DNA from: Clitoria ternatea | Lineage: Eukaryota; Streptophyta; Magnoliopsida; Fabales; Fabaceae | DNA: 64,000 bases | NCBI GenBank assembly: GCA_037962975.1 | Contig: CM075674.1 | Location: 37,958,501-38,022,500, forward strand | Reading direction: 5' to 3' | Part shown: positions 33,407 through 45,870 of the stretch, piece after piece | How the letters are laid out: each line of letters begins with the position of its first letter | How positions within the stretch are numbered: position 1 is the first letter of the stretch | The notes under the pieces: generated by a model | What the model was told of the DNA's origin: nothing | Databases searched by the model: none | Seen by the model: only the letters and a program-made list of their open reading frames with translations | Position numbers and translations under genes: made by a program

Positions 33407-36400
33407 TAAAACATCCTAATATTTAAAATTAGGTTTCTAAAACCCAAATAAATTTTTCATGAATTACTTTCAATTTCAAAATAGGATTTTGGAGCAGTAC
33501 AATAACACTGTCATCACTACATCAACCTTCTAATATGCAGTTCATCATCACGTAACCTACCCATTTATGCAATGCAACAGTTTCATAGATATATCAAATA
33601 TCACACATATTTATATATATAGTGGGACCAACCAGGGTCTCCACAATACAACATCATCATCCACCATAATAACAAGCATATGCTCAAAATAGGTCTAGGC
33701 TTCCAGCTAAAGCCGTCAGTTACCTATTCAACTAAGCATTTATATATACACATATATAACAAAACAGGTATGCACAGGAGCCGGCCAAGGCTACTACAAA
33801 ACTACTATATACATTATATACAATATATATATATACAGTACTCCACGCTCGATCTTGGTGACCTCTCACCAATCTCCGTCACGTCCTAAGTCCACTGTAA
33901 AAATATCCACAAATAGGGGTGAGTATATACATGTCAAATGAAAGTTATTGAATCGGATCGAGTATCCAATTCATTAAAATATATAATCATATTCAATACT
34001 ATACAACCTCATCATATAACATTTAATCTCATATTCTCATATAATCATACCACTCATGTTGTTCTCAACAACATATATCAATGCATAAATATGCTCAATT
34101 ATATAGATCCATTATTAAGTTTTAATTTTTGTGTTGCAACACTGGCTCTCAGCCATAACTCATCTCTCAGCTGATCCGGCCATTTTATTGGTACCAAACC
34201 GTTTGCCCTCTCACGTGACACAATCACTCTTAGTGACAACGGTAGTGTCACGGGCTAACCCCGAGCCCCGCTCAAGAGGTTTTGCCTTGAGTCCCACCCA
34301 AGGTCTTTTGTGGAATCCTTGAAACCACAATCATATTTCATATTTATTCATCAATTTAAGTATCCCATGCTATATCAATTTGCATCTCATGCATATACTC
34401 ATATTATCATCACATATCATACTACATATCATGCATAGGAATCACAACAAATTCACAAATACAATATATATATCTCGTGCCAAATTCAACATCAATAATA
34501 TATGAACGAAAAATATCATAACACAATTATGTCATACATATTATATATTCAGGATTTCTTACTAATAATAACAATACTATCCTGAAACCATTCATAAACT
34601 ATGCATTTGAAATGTAAACGCTCCCCCTACCTGGAATTCTTGATTTCAAAACTCGAACGCTCCCCGAATGATTCGAGTCAATCGCTGATTTAAACTTATG
34701 CTACTGTTCAAGCACAATATCTCCCAGTCTGGACCTCAAAACCAAGTTCCCAATGGTCAGTACCTAGCACCACGTCTCAGGAACCTCATACCAAAATTTC
34801 AGCCCGATCCAACGGTTAACGAATCGGCAATAGCAGTTTACACGAAGCTGGTCAGAATTCCTGCGAACTGGAACAGGGTCGCGGTTTGAACATGATTTAT
34901 CAACCTACAAATGCCCAATGGAAAATATGAACGGTGAAAATGTAGAGGATGATGTTGAGAATATACTCTCAAAGTTTCAGGCTGATCCAACGGTGGGATT
35001 GACAGAGATCATTGATGGAAGTACACTGGTCTAGAAACTCTACACTCTTTTCTCTCTCTCTATGGCTTGGGTTATGATGGATAAGTTTGATAATGATAAG
35101 TGATGGGTCACAGGTTCAAACCTTAAACAGCAAGGGAAACACCATTAAATTTTTAGAATACAAAATGATTATTGAACCATAAAAATTTCAAGAACAATCT
35201 CCAAGAAAATTTGGCAAACTCACCTTAGGTGGTTCCTAGATGAGCTATGGTTTTGAAAAGCTCCAAGGCAAGACTATAGCTGATTTTAGAGGATTATTTC
35301 ATACAAATAAAACTGAAAAATGGAAGGGTTTTGTGGCTATAAGATAGAATGATTTAAGAGAGAAGATAAGCTTCAATTCTTCATGGCTATGACATGTAAA
35401 AGAATGGAGATGGGGCTGATTGGTGGTTATGGAAAAAGAAGAGATGAGTTGTTGAAGCTTTGAAATTTTTGAGGTGAAGAGGAATGGCTTATGGTTACTA
35501 CCGTGAATGAATAATGAAGAAAAGGGAATGCTGAACAAGGGTGAAGCTAAGTGGGACAAGTGGCCATTGATGTTGCAAGCTTATTGGACCATATTGCATG
35601 GAGTAGTTGAGTTATCCAGCTTTGTACGTAACTTTGTGTGAGGCTTTAAGAGATGAGGCAGGCCGAATTTGGAAATGGTCTAAACACAAAAGTTGTAGAA
35701 CTTTTTGTTCTCTTTAAATCCATATAAATCACAAAAGAATCCATCAAGAATTGAGTGAGATATGGTCAAAATACGACAGGATGCTCTAATCGTTTTTAAA
35801 TCAGGTATGTGCTCAGAAATAAATTCATCAAAATTATCCTTTAAGAATTGGGTTTCGTGCCCTTCATAACAATTGTAGATAATTTCAATACAAATCTATA
35901 CCAAAAAGAATGAAGCAATTTGAGTTCCGGACAAGGGAGATACGTAATATATTTCTACAGGCAGTCAGTATCAAAATGAAACAGTCCAATAGTTCTATAT
36001 TTTCATTAAACTGTAGCAATCTAGTAATAATCGGCCCTCTAGGTCTTCACAAAAAAATGTAGATAATTTTGTTACAGAGAGTTTGACACCAAGTTTGTAA
36101 GAAACGGAGGTCATATGAGAGAGTTATGAATTTCTGAACGAACCATGCACAGGATAAAAACGTGAATAATCATGGTTCTAAGATGGATTTACTTAATCCT
36201 TGAGTTTGAGCATGACAGAATGAGAATTTGGGATAAAGCCCAGAAATAGAGATTAAAAATATCTTTGAAACAAAGTGAACAAGACCAAAATCATTCTAAT
36301 CAAACATCATTTGAGAAAATTAGACCCAAAATGCCAAAGGCGCGCAGAAAAAGAATAAGCCACCGAGCCTTAATGAGTTATTTTCTAAAATTTTCAAATT

Positions 36401-36412
36401 TAGGATGTTACA
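33407..36412 (-). repeat. 5' LTR of the Tekay element
   Basis: This 3006-bp LTR pairs with 25727-28750. ORFs such as 33938-34174 and 35299-35559 recur at the matching place in the other LTR. They carry no known domain, so I treat them as LTR sequence and not genes. Confidence 0.9.
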
Positions 36413-36417
36413 ACATC

Positions 36418-37268
36418 CGTACCCCTATATAGATGGGTGACAGCTCGCTTGATGATCTAGACGTAATCAGCTTGCCCCATTTGGCATGTGCATAGGACAC
36501 CGAGCTTGCTTTGTTTTTTTTTCATTTTTTGATTTTATCTTTTTTTTTACAATGCCTCCCTCGATTGCATCTGTATTTATGGGCATCTGTAATTTACCCC
36601 TATCCAGGTTAGTGAATAACAAGGCTTTCTTTAACGATGGACGTGCCCCTGTTCATTTTAGGACTTGGCAGTGTTGTTGTCCATATAGACTCCTATTTCA
36701 TCATGTCATAAAACAAGGTTACCATCACCCTCCGATAAATTGCCCCAGTGTTTCTTTAAACCAAAGCATATCAATAACTTAATCAATTCCCTTTGTCATT
36801 CTTGACTCAGCGGAATACCAATCTTGACCTTTTATCCTCTCTATTTGATGATTTCGCCTACCTCTTAATAGGGCTAAATCTCTCTAGACCCTCCTTATTC
36901 AAACATCTTGGTCTATTCAGATAAGGGACCATAGTCTTCCCACCCTCTTTGTCAGTGCAATCAACCGGGTAATTGTAGTCATTAAACTAGACTGTGACCT
37001 CACTGTTCTCAAGAGAATCATTTTTAGACCTGTATTTATTTGGTTTGTCATGGTGAATGAGAAAAAGAAGCAAATAAAGGGAAAAGGATTCAAGGCAAAG
37101 ATAAGGAAAACAAGAAAAGGCATTTTGAAATTTGACACGTATTTATTGAGAGAAAATTGGAACGATAATCATGTTTTTTCCTTTAGTACATAAACATCCC
37201 AAAGCCTTAGGCATAGCTATTAGGTTGGAAAGTCATTAAAACATCTCTTCGATTGAAAATTTAAAGTC
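36418..37268 (-). other. Ogre internal segment between nested insertions, non-coding
   Basis: This is the part of the Ogre-type element between the Tekay element and the solo LTR. It has poly-T/A tracts (36511-36550) and no recognisable polyprotein domain. ORFs at 36486 and 36917 show no known motif. Confidence 0.55.
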
Positions 37269-37784
37269 GTAGGTGTGACGTCCTTAGTAATTTTCCGAAT
37301 AATTTTTTTGCGTTTTAAAAATCATTTTTTGAAATTTGTAATAAGTCATGTAAAAGTTGATAAACGCGGATTATTATCATACATACTAGTCGTGGATAAT
37401 CAAAGTCATGAAATATTTATATAGCGGAAACGATTTAGAAAAATACAGTACATGAAACATTATATTATTACAACCCATCAAGATTAAAATAAAGTCAAAT
37501 TCCAAGCAATAATTCACGTAAACTCCATTCATGGCATCACTCTTCATTCTGTGTAGCATTCACTGTAAAAATTAATGTAAGAGTGAGACAGAATATAGAA
37601 TAAATATAAAATAAATAAAATTGTACAAAAACACAACCAACAAGGCATAATGATATGATGAATATGCCAAACAAGTTCATTTATAAATCTTTAATTAGTC
37701 ACATGATGTCATGCTGGATCCATTTGGTTTGGTGGGAATACTGCAGTAAAAAGTCTCATAAAGACTCCAGTAGGAATTAGCATA

Positions 37785-37930
37785 ACCATGAATCCCTACA
37801 CCTTCATGGCTCCTGCGAAAATAAGTGCACAAGTAGGAATTAGTATAACCATGAATCCCTACACTTTCATGGCTCCTGTAGAAATAAGTATACCAGTAGG
37901 AATTTGCACAACCATGGATCCCTACACTTC
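37785..37930. repeat. Short tandem repeat in the solo LTR
   Basis: Three units of about 60-63 bp contain ACCATGAATCCCTACACTTT. ORFs on both strands across it are by-products. Confidence 0.75.
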
Positions 37931-38629
37931 CATGGTTCTTGTGAAAATAGGGCTTAAACTCATCATAGAGTAACCCCCCCACCAGGGTAGGCAATCATGG
38001 AACCCCTAAATTCCATGGTGCGTCCAAATGCTTATGATGCATGAATGCCTTTAATTCTCTTTCTCATTTAACATACCATGATATATCAATTTCCAAAACC
38101 ACTTGGAAAACCACAAGTCCTCAAAGGACACATCATATATAATAATTTTCAGAATCATGGATTTACTATTTCAACCACATATATCAATAACCGTAAGGCA
38201 TTCATGTATATATATTAATTTAGTCATTTATAATTATTCACCACCAAAATACACAAACTGAATGATGCTCATTAGACACTCATCAACATTCATAATACTT
38301 CATAATCACTCAAGAATTCAATAATAAATTGTTACCCATAGGGAAAATATCATTTTTATCCATAATAACCATTATAAGCAAATTTCAGCATTTCCAACAG
38401 CAACATACGTTAGTAAAACAATCATAACACGAGCAAATCAAATCCTTTTCATGTGATTCCACTTTCTATAGCTCAATAACATAAATATATACAACTTTCA
38501 TGAAGACCATAAATTCAAATTCTAAACAGAAACATCACTTATTCACAGAATACAAAACTGCCTCAAAGAGGATTTTTAAAACGTACACAAGTTAGCATTT
38601 TCAACGTTTTTGGAGCTACAAAAACAATT

Positions 38630-39440
38630 TTGGCATGAAACCAGTTCTAAATTATTCTTAACACAAATATATACAACTTTCATGAAGGCACCAACCACTA
38701 ATTCTCACCACAAAATTCCCAGTTTTAAAAATAAGATTCGGATTTCAAATTAACAGAATTACAGCTTGTACATACTTCAGTATTTTAGGCATAACTCAAG
38801 CTACAAAAATCATTTTTACTTGAAACCACTTTCTATAGATCCATAACATAAATACCTACAACTTTCATGAAGACATAAAAGGATGATTATGTACGTACAA
38901 GTCCCAGCATATTAATATATACACAAAACATGGGATAAATATTCCACTCGGACATGCTGTAGTATTTTGGCTATAACTTTTGCTACACATACTCAAATCA
39001 GTTGGTTCAGGTCTCAAAATTCACATAATAAAAAGATCTACAACTTTCATGAAGACACTGATCACTAATTCTCACCACAAAATTCCCAGTTTTAAAAATA
39101 AAATACGTATCTCAAGTTAACAGATTTATAGCTTGAACATACTTCAGTATTTTAGGCATAACTCAAGCTAAAAAAAATCATTTTTACTTGAAACCACTTT
39201 CTACAGATCCATAACACAAATATCTACAACTTTCATGAAGACATCAAAGGCTTATTATGCATGTATAAGTCCCAGAATTTTAATATATACACAAAACATA
39301 GGATAAATATTCCACTCGGACATACTGTAGTATTTTGGCTATAACTTTTATTATACATATTCAAATTAATTGATTCAGGTCTCAAAATTCAGATAACAAA
39401 AAGATCTACAACTTTCATGAAGAAGTAAGAATCAAAATCA
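38630..39440. repeat. Direct duplication of about 380 bp within the solo LTR
   Basis: Blocks starting near 38680 and 39055 share long stretches such as TCTCACCACAAAATTCCCAG and ACTTGAAACCACTTTCTA in the same order. Confidence 0.75.
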
Positions 39441-40502
39441 CACGTTTTCAATCTCAAAACTGAGCAACAAGATACGAAAATAAAACTGGAATCCTAGGAC
39501 AGCATACAATTCTACCTATTTCATAGTTATTCACAACCCTATCCCCTCTTACCTTAATGGAGGTTCCTAAAGTGGTTGAAAGTGTTGTATTATTGTCCTA
39601 GCTTCAGATCAAGAGTGAACTTGATGGAGAAAGTGAAAGAAAATAAGAGAAAGACTTCACTAACTTTAGCTTGTTCTAAGAATTCAGACTTGGGAACAAG
39701 ATGTAGTGTTGATTTAATGATGCAAATGACAAGTGGGGGACAAGATTTTCATAATGGGATTGTAGTGGGATGTTAGGTGCATGAATTATGGTGATAATGG
39801 AGGTTTTAGGTGAGAAAAATAAGCTGGATTGTTGTCCATTTCCGCAGCCTACATAATGTAGCTTGTATGATTGAAGTAAATATCAACTTTGACACTGTTT
39901 TGGTATTTTTAGCATATCTCTCTCATATCTTAATGGATTTTAACAAATGTGGTCTTGTTGGAAAACTAAGACAACGAGGAACAACTTTGTAGTTTACCAC
40001 TTTTTCAAATTCAGACTCTAACAAGGTAATAAAATATGTACAAGATGATATGATTGAAGTAAAATATCAATTCTGATACTATTTCGGTATTTTGGGTATA
40101 TCTCTCTCATATCATAATGGATTTTAACAAATTTGGTCTTGTTGGAAAGATAAGAAAAAGAGGAACAACTTTGTAGTTGACCACATTTCCAAATTCGGAA
40201 TCTAACTAACAATTAAAATGTGTACAAGATGACAAATTTTGAGTGGAGTATGTGGCAATTTGATGAGAGTAATTGGAAAAGCCAAGGAAATTAATAACTA
40301 AGGAAATAGGTAATAAATTATTTGATTAACTTTTACCGAAGGTATAAAGTTAAAATTATTTACCATGGTAAAAGGTTAAATTGAAGATGTTGTCCTAACC
40401 AAAAATTTATGAAGAAAGTTGAGATAAAATGGATAATATCATTGATGGTCTAAATCAAAATGATTATACATGAGAATAAAATTTTTAGGATGTTACAGTA
40501 GG

Positions 40503-41193
40503 GAGTTTGACAGTCTCCTAGTCACAAAGCTCTTCGCCTGGCGGCCAATCATAAAGTTGCATCATCACAGGGGCCATCTTCAGTGGTGACGATATCCCTT
40601 CCATACTCCTAACCCTCTTTTATCATAGTAACCCCAGAATTCCCATGGTTAGGAAAGGGGTTTATGGTCACGTTGGGACTTCCTTCTTGGAAACTTATCC
40701 ACTTAGCTTTGATTAGATCCCTTAATTTGCATTTTAGGGCCTGACAGTCCTCAGTAGAATGCCCCGGGGCTCCAGCATGGTAATCACATCGGGCGTTAGG
40801 ATTATACCCTCTAGGGTAAGGGGGAACCACCCGTTTCAATGGACAGGGTACCGCAACGGAGTTGTGGATAAGGTGAGGTAAAAGCTTAGTGCAGGTTATG
40901 GGAATGGGGTCGAATTGGACTGGTGTTTGATTATTGACGTGTTTTCTTGTGTTTTGGTTAAAGTTACGAGGTTGAGTCCATTGTGTTGGGGGACAGTACG
41001 GCATGGACTGTGGATGATGACAATAGGTGGATGGAAGTGGGTAAGTGTTCGAGTGATTGATGGATGGAAGTGGGATTGTAGTAAGGTAGGATAAGAGTTT
41101 TGGTTATGGGCGGTGGCAGCCATATACAGATAAGGTGCATAAAGATTGGCAGGCTGAAAGGCAGTAGGGACTATTGGTCTTGGTTGGGCCATC
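40503..41193 (-). pseudogene. Ogre Gag C-terminal part
   Basis: ORFs 40609-41004 and 40896-41192 lie in two frames of one gag. The first ends with RCDYHAGAPGHSTEDCQALK, the CxxH...C cluster typical of Ogre/Tat Gag nucleocapsid regions (D-Y-H-x-G-x-x-G-H-x-x-x-x-C). The second is Pro/Tyr-rich. A stop follows MIKEG near 40609. No protease follows before the solo LTR at 40497. Confidence 0.75.
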
Positions 41194-41750
41194 TGGATAG
41201 CTTAAGCTTGGGCAGATTGTGGCTCAAGGATTTATGGGTTTGGCTAAGGGTTAGACAAAGGGATCGTCAGATGGGCAAGGTTTGAAACATGGGGATCCAT
41301 CATTTGAAAATCATGGCCATCTTATTGGTTATGGAATGTGGGAGAGTATCCTGGGGGTATTCCATAAGGTGGGAAAGGTACAGGATTACCATCTAGGCCA
41401 ACGAATATATGCTGTGATGTATAACTGTAGGGCATTCCACAAGGTAGTTGGGGGTCAACCACTTGCTTTGTTTTCCCAGTGTTGACAATGAGGGAGGTGG
41501 TCATAGGGTGGGTAACTTCAGTCTGTGTTAGACCAAGGCCTGGGGGATGTAGCGGGGTTAACGGTTTCTGCTGGGCATCCTCGATACCTATAGAAGAGCC
41601 CCCTCCAGTGATTCTCTTCTCCAAAAGTTTGGTCATCTCCGTAATTTTCTCCTTTAGCTGGTTGACCTCGTCCTTGAGGTTTTCATTTTCTTGTTTTATT
41701 TCAGCTATGAGTCTCTTCTAAAGTCGGGTTCCGTAGGGGTGTTTCCCCAT
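41194..41750 (-). pseudogene. Ogre Gag N-terminal part
   Basis: An ATG at 41750 begins MGKHPYGT and soon meets a stop. The frame then runs through a Lys/Glu-rich coiled-coil-like stretch (IKQENENLKDEVNQLKEK) and ORF 41322-41636. That ORF ends in a Pro/Gly/Tyr-rich segment (FPPYGIPPGYSP). The capsid part expected between this and the C-terminal piece is missing, so gag looks internally deleted. Confidence 0.65.
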
Positions 41751-43092
41751 GATGTCTTTTGAAAAAGACAAAAGTGTCAGGTGGAAATAAAAGGAAATAA
41801 AATAGTATGACTGTAAAATACATTAGAATAAATTGGCGTGTGAAGAAATTCCAGGTCTTAACGAGCGTCATTTGACTATTCCTCAGAATGTCTCATTCTA
41901 AAATACTAAGTAGGGTAAACATGGAAATTAATATGGGATAGTTGTGAAGATAGAAGAATCCTTCATTTTGAGATATGACAAGGCCTTAAGTTTAGCCATT
42001 TCTTGCTTGGGCAACCATGGCCCTTATCTTACAAGTTCGATCCCATGTTAATTTCCATATCTCTCTCAAGGGTATTCGTTAAGCTCTAAATAGCTTCAGG
42101 CGAGAATAGAAAGAAAAAAGAGAATGAACCATCGGGAATTGACGTGTTTTGTAAATCGCTACTCCCTTGGTAACATCTTGGAAAACATCTTTATATTCGG
42201 GGAAGTAACGATTGACAAAACTTGTGACAAATCGAGTGCCACATGAGTTACGAACCTTCCAATCGTCTTTAATGTTTTTTTGATTTTTTGATTTTTTTGA
42301 TATTTTTGTTTTGACGACTCGAAAAATTCATAACTCAGGACCCAAAGATTCAAGTAAATACGCATAAAAGGAAAGAAATGTTTGCCCATTAAAGGATTAC
42401 CAATTTAAAAAATGTCATTTTTGGAAAGAAGTAATCCTTTCAACGGGCAAGTGGTCCACCAATTTGGATTAAAAAGGAAGGTGAGAATGAGAGAAGGTAG
42501 AGGGAAAGTCTGCCCTTTTATGCCCTAAGTCAGGTTTTTCTAAAAGTCTTTTTCTGGGACTTATAGCCTGTCTAACAGTGACTCCTCACATTGGGTGGCT
42601 TGCACTAGACTTCTAAAAGGTCACTAGAGCCAAGATCCTACTCATGATATGACCACATCAGTAGGAAGTCTACTAGGTGCGTACATCATAAAAGGTCAAA
42701 CTCTAGTTGAGGTTCTTACGATCGCTAGATGGGAAGTACATCCCAGACGACACCGTTACCAACCTCCCCTAACTTGAGCTTCACTTAGGGCCCGAGTATA
42801 GAGCGCCACTTATAAATGTGTGCAAATTATGAGTGTAGTGTGTGAAAGGGCATTCAATACCTGTACCTTACCCCATCGTACACAGAGAACAAACACAGAA
42901 CAATAACACAAAGTCGTCTACCCTAGGGTTCACTAATGTACAAATATCAATAGAACGTAAACGATGAGAATTAAACAAACAGGAATCACATACAAATAAT
43001 GACAGACAATAAAATAAAGGAAAGAAGTCAAATAATTAACAGACTATTAAAAAACACACGCTATCAACTCGATTGGCTTGACTCTCTCAATT
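41751..43092 (-). other. Ogre 5' untranslated region
   Basis: This stretch lies between gag and the primer site. Full Ogre elements carry an extra ORF upstream of gag; I see no comparable long frame here. The 76-aa ORF at 42159-42389 has no recognised motif. Confidence 0.55.
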
Positions 43093-43111
43093 GTCCCCAG
43101 CGGAGTCGCCA
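43093..43111 (-). other. Primer binding site, tRNA-Arg type, Ogre element
   Basis: Minus-strand TGGCGACTCCGCTGGGGAC lies two bases from the LTR end at 43114. This sequence is diagnostic of the Ogre/Tat group. Confidence 0.88.
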
Positions 43112-43113
43112 TC

Positions 43114-45778
43114 TGTCGCGACCGGGATCGTGACGGGATGGCCGACCTTTAAAAATAAAACGAGTTTCGAAGTCCTTTTGAAAAGAAAACAGGGAGTCGC
43201 CCCCAATATTTTTTAGGATAAAAATATCAGGAAAAATCTCTTTTAAAAACACTGGTTATGAAAATGAAATTCTAAGTTTGGGAGTCAAATTACAGGTGAG
43301 GAAGGTATTAGCACCTCACAACTGTCTGTTATAAAACGGTTACCTCAAATTGATAGCGCTTATTTTAAAATAGTCTAGAAATTATTTTAACTTCTTTTAT
43401 GAAAAGAAACATATACAATAACATATACAATGACAAAGCATACGAAAATAGACAAGATAGATATGAAGATTTGAAATAAGATAAACAGGACGTCACATCC
43501 AAATTAATCTTAAATCACACAATCTAACTAAGCAAATACAATGAAATACCAAACAGTTATAGTAAGAGATTAGACGATAAGAAACTAAACAGTAAGAAAA
43601 CAGTAATGGTAGAAGACTAAACAGTGACAGTAAAAAAAGAAACAAATAATGAAAGTAGAATATTAAAACAGTAATAGTAAGAAATGACAAAGCGATGACA
43701 GTAAGAAACTCGACAAAACAGTGACAGTAAGAAACTTAACAAAATAATGATAATAAGAAATGACACACAGTGGCAGTAAGAAACTTAACAGAATATCGAC
43801 AATAAGAAAGAGTAAAAACAATAACAATAAGAAACAATAAATAGAGACAATAAGAAAATTGACAAAATAACAACAGTAAAAAAAGTAAAACAGAGTGAAA
43901 GTAAAGGTTAACAAGACGTCTCATCCAAATTAACCTTAATTTGTATGTAAATTTAAAAATTAAAATAAAATTAATGATATAAAAAAATAAAGTTGATTAA
44001 GAAAATATTATTTTTAATAAAATATTAAAAGCATGAGATTAACAAGACGTCGCGTCTAAATTAACCTCATTTTAAAGAAAATAATATTCTAATAAAAATA
44101 TTAAAAACATGAGATTAACGAGACGTCTCGTCTAAATTAACCTCATTTTTAAGAAAATATTATTTTAAATAAAAATATTAAAACATGAGATTAACAAGAC
44201 GTCGAGTCTAAATTAACCTCCTTGCGACAATAAAATTTTAAAATATTGACTATATAAAATTAATCGAAATAATAAGAGAGACATAAAAATTAATAACGAG
44301 AAAGTGGGTCCGACAGGAATTGATTCCCGCTCATACGTATTCTCAAATGTATTGAGAAATCAGGGTTATGTAGTTATTTGGAAATTAATTTTGAAACAAT
44401 GCTAAAATATTTAAAATTACATTTAAAATTATTTTTAATTGATTTGATAAAAGAAACTCATGAGGAAGGAGAAATACAAGGCGAAGAAGATCGCATGTGT
44501 ACAAACCTTCAAGGTCTTATTAAGCTGATGTAGGCAAAAGTGGTTTTGCACGACATTACTTACAAGATCTTAAGATATTTATTCTAAAAGAAACATATAT
44601 TTAATATTTTTTTAGATTTTTCAAATTAACACAAATAGAGAAATATTTAATATTTATTCTAAGAAACATTATTAGATTTTTATTTTTGAAAAAAAGATGT
44701 TAGATTTTAATATTTTTATATTTTTCGATTTAGCCCAAAATGAAAAGAAACTAAACATTTTATTAAAGGATATTTAGACTTTTAATGTTTTTTTATTATT
44801 TTAAAAAAACTTAAATAAAAGTCACTTATTCTCTTTTTATCTAAAAATATTTTTTAAGATGGAACCAAAGAAACCCAATGAGCTATTCCAAAGTAAATAA
44901 ATGACAATAATAATAAAAAGAAAAAGAAAATAAGTTATTTTTCTATTTTGAAATTTTAAACACAAAAGACTCTAATAACATTTCTAACAATATTGATATT
45001 AACCAGGATAATAATGATGTTGACCAAAAAATGCCTTGCTTTGTTTTTTTTTTGAAAAATAGTCTCCCTTGACACATTGGGCTTCAGAAGCCTGAAGCCC
45101 ATAAAAGAAAAAAAAGAAAGCTAAACAAACAAACCCAATAGGGTTTTATTTGAATCAAAAGCCAAAAGAAACTGGTCCAAAAAAAAAAAGCCAAAAGAAA
45201 GGAAATATGCATCAGGTGGGGGACGGCACATTGGGTGGAAGGAGAGAGAAAGTGAAGTTTAAGAGAGAGAGAGAGAAGAAAGACCGAGAGAGAAAGAGAG
45301 TGGATCGGCGGGGTGGCTTCTCCTCTTTCTTCTCTTTATTGTTTTTGTTATTCTGTTGCTATTTGGCTAGGTGTTTTGGCTATTTTCTGGGTGATTTTTG
45401 TTGCTGGTGATTTTGAATGGGTGTTGTGGTTTTGATTGCTGTTGGAACAGAAAGGGGAGAGGGAGAGGTTTTTTTTTATTTTGGTGATTTATTTTTTATA
45501 TTTATGGTTGATGAAAGATGAAGATATTGAAGATGAAGAAGGTGATTTTGTTTTTTTTTGGTTTGAAGAAGATGAAGGGAGGATGGTGGTTCTCTCTTCT
45601 CTTCCCCGGAAGATGCCGGGTTATTGGGTATGAAGAAGATGAAGGTGAGAGTAGGAAAAGCATCGGGGACAGGTTCCAGATTCCGAACGAAATTTCCGAA
45701 ATGAAGGGGGAATTATTATTTAATTTTTTAATAATTAAATGAAAATAAAAATAAAAAAGACAAAATATGGTATTTATA
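43114..45778 (-). repeat. 5' LTR of the Ogre-type element
   Basis: This is the partner of 18661-21033 but 292 bp longer. Most of the extra length is an expanded array of ACAGTGACAGTAAGAAACT-like units (43550-43910). Serine/leucine/tyrosine-rich ORFs on the minus strand there are by-products of the array. Confidence 0.88.
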
Positions 45779-45783
45779 AAATT

Positions 45784-45870
45784 ATATTTAAAACATAATT
45801 AATGGTGGTTTTTAGTGCATTATAGAAATATAATTATAATAACTAAAGAAAAATGATTATGCTCTTATGA
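45784..45870. other. Unique AT-rich flank
   Basis: Host sequence just outside the Ogre target duplication. Nothing is recognisable in it. Confidence 0.5.

Larger units (their letters stand above)
25722..36417 (-). mobile_element. Complete Tekay (Del) chromovirus, coding region decayed
   Basis: LTRs at 25727-28750 and 33407-36412 flank a 4.66 kb internal region, and ACATC target duplications (25722-25726 and 36413-36417) flank the element. The minus-strand LTR starts TGTAACATCC and ends GGATGTTTTA, so the usual terminal CA is TA. Primer site TGGTATCAGAGC and a GGAGGAGAGAAT polypurine tract are present. The domain order is gag, zinc knuckle, protease, reverse transcriptase, RNase H, integrase and a chromodomain-like tail, as in Tekay chromoviruses. 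It is broken by many stops and frameshifts. It is inserted in the Ogre-type element. Confidence 0.9.
37274..40497 (-). mobile_element. Solo LTR, Tekay type, with target duplication
   Basis: The minus-strand LTR starts TGTAACATCC at 40497 and ends GGACGTCACA at 37274. GTAGG flanks it on both sides (37269-37273 and 40498-40502). No internal region or partner LTR is present, so recombination between the two LTRs of a former element is the simplest origin. Inside are tandemly related blocks, namely ATGAATCCCTACACTTTCATGG (37785-37930) and two copies of about 350 bp with ATCTACAACTTTCATGAAGA (38630-39440). Confidence 0.88.
18661..45778 (-). mobile_element. Ogre/Tat-type giant LTR retrotransposon (about 27 kb with nested insertions)
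   Basis: Direct LTRs at 18661-21033 and 43114-45778 are flanked by AAATT target duplications (18656-18660 and 45779-45783). The minus-strand primer site TGGCGACTCCGCTGGGGAC is of tRNA-Arg type, as in Ogre, and a polypurine tract borders the left LTR. Removing the nested Tekay element and the solo LTR leaves about 8 kb of internal sequence: a gag remnant near the primer site and long tandem repeats near the 3' LTR. No reverse transcriptase or integrase motif is found, so it looks like a pol-deleted, non-autonomous Ogre derivative. Ogre elements are typical of legumes and commonly carry 3' tandem repeats. Confidence 0.85.

Noticed and set aside
37695..37994. 99-codon ORF with repeated SVGIHGYTNSY-like segments
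   Set aside because: It comes from the three-unit tandem repeat in the solo LTR; there is no signal peptide or other gene-like evidence.
43093..43111. Possible tRNA gene fragments at primer sites (also 3105-3118, 9034-9054, 13221-13242, 33392-33403)
   Set aside because: Each is only the complement of a tRNA 3' end at an LTR border; no cloverleaf sequence is present.
43493..43924. Hydrophobic minus-strand ORFs resembling membrane proteins
   Set aside because: They translate the ACAGTAAGAAA-type array in the Ogre LTR; three overlapping frames give the same kind of peptide.
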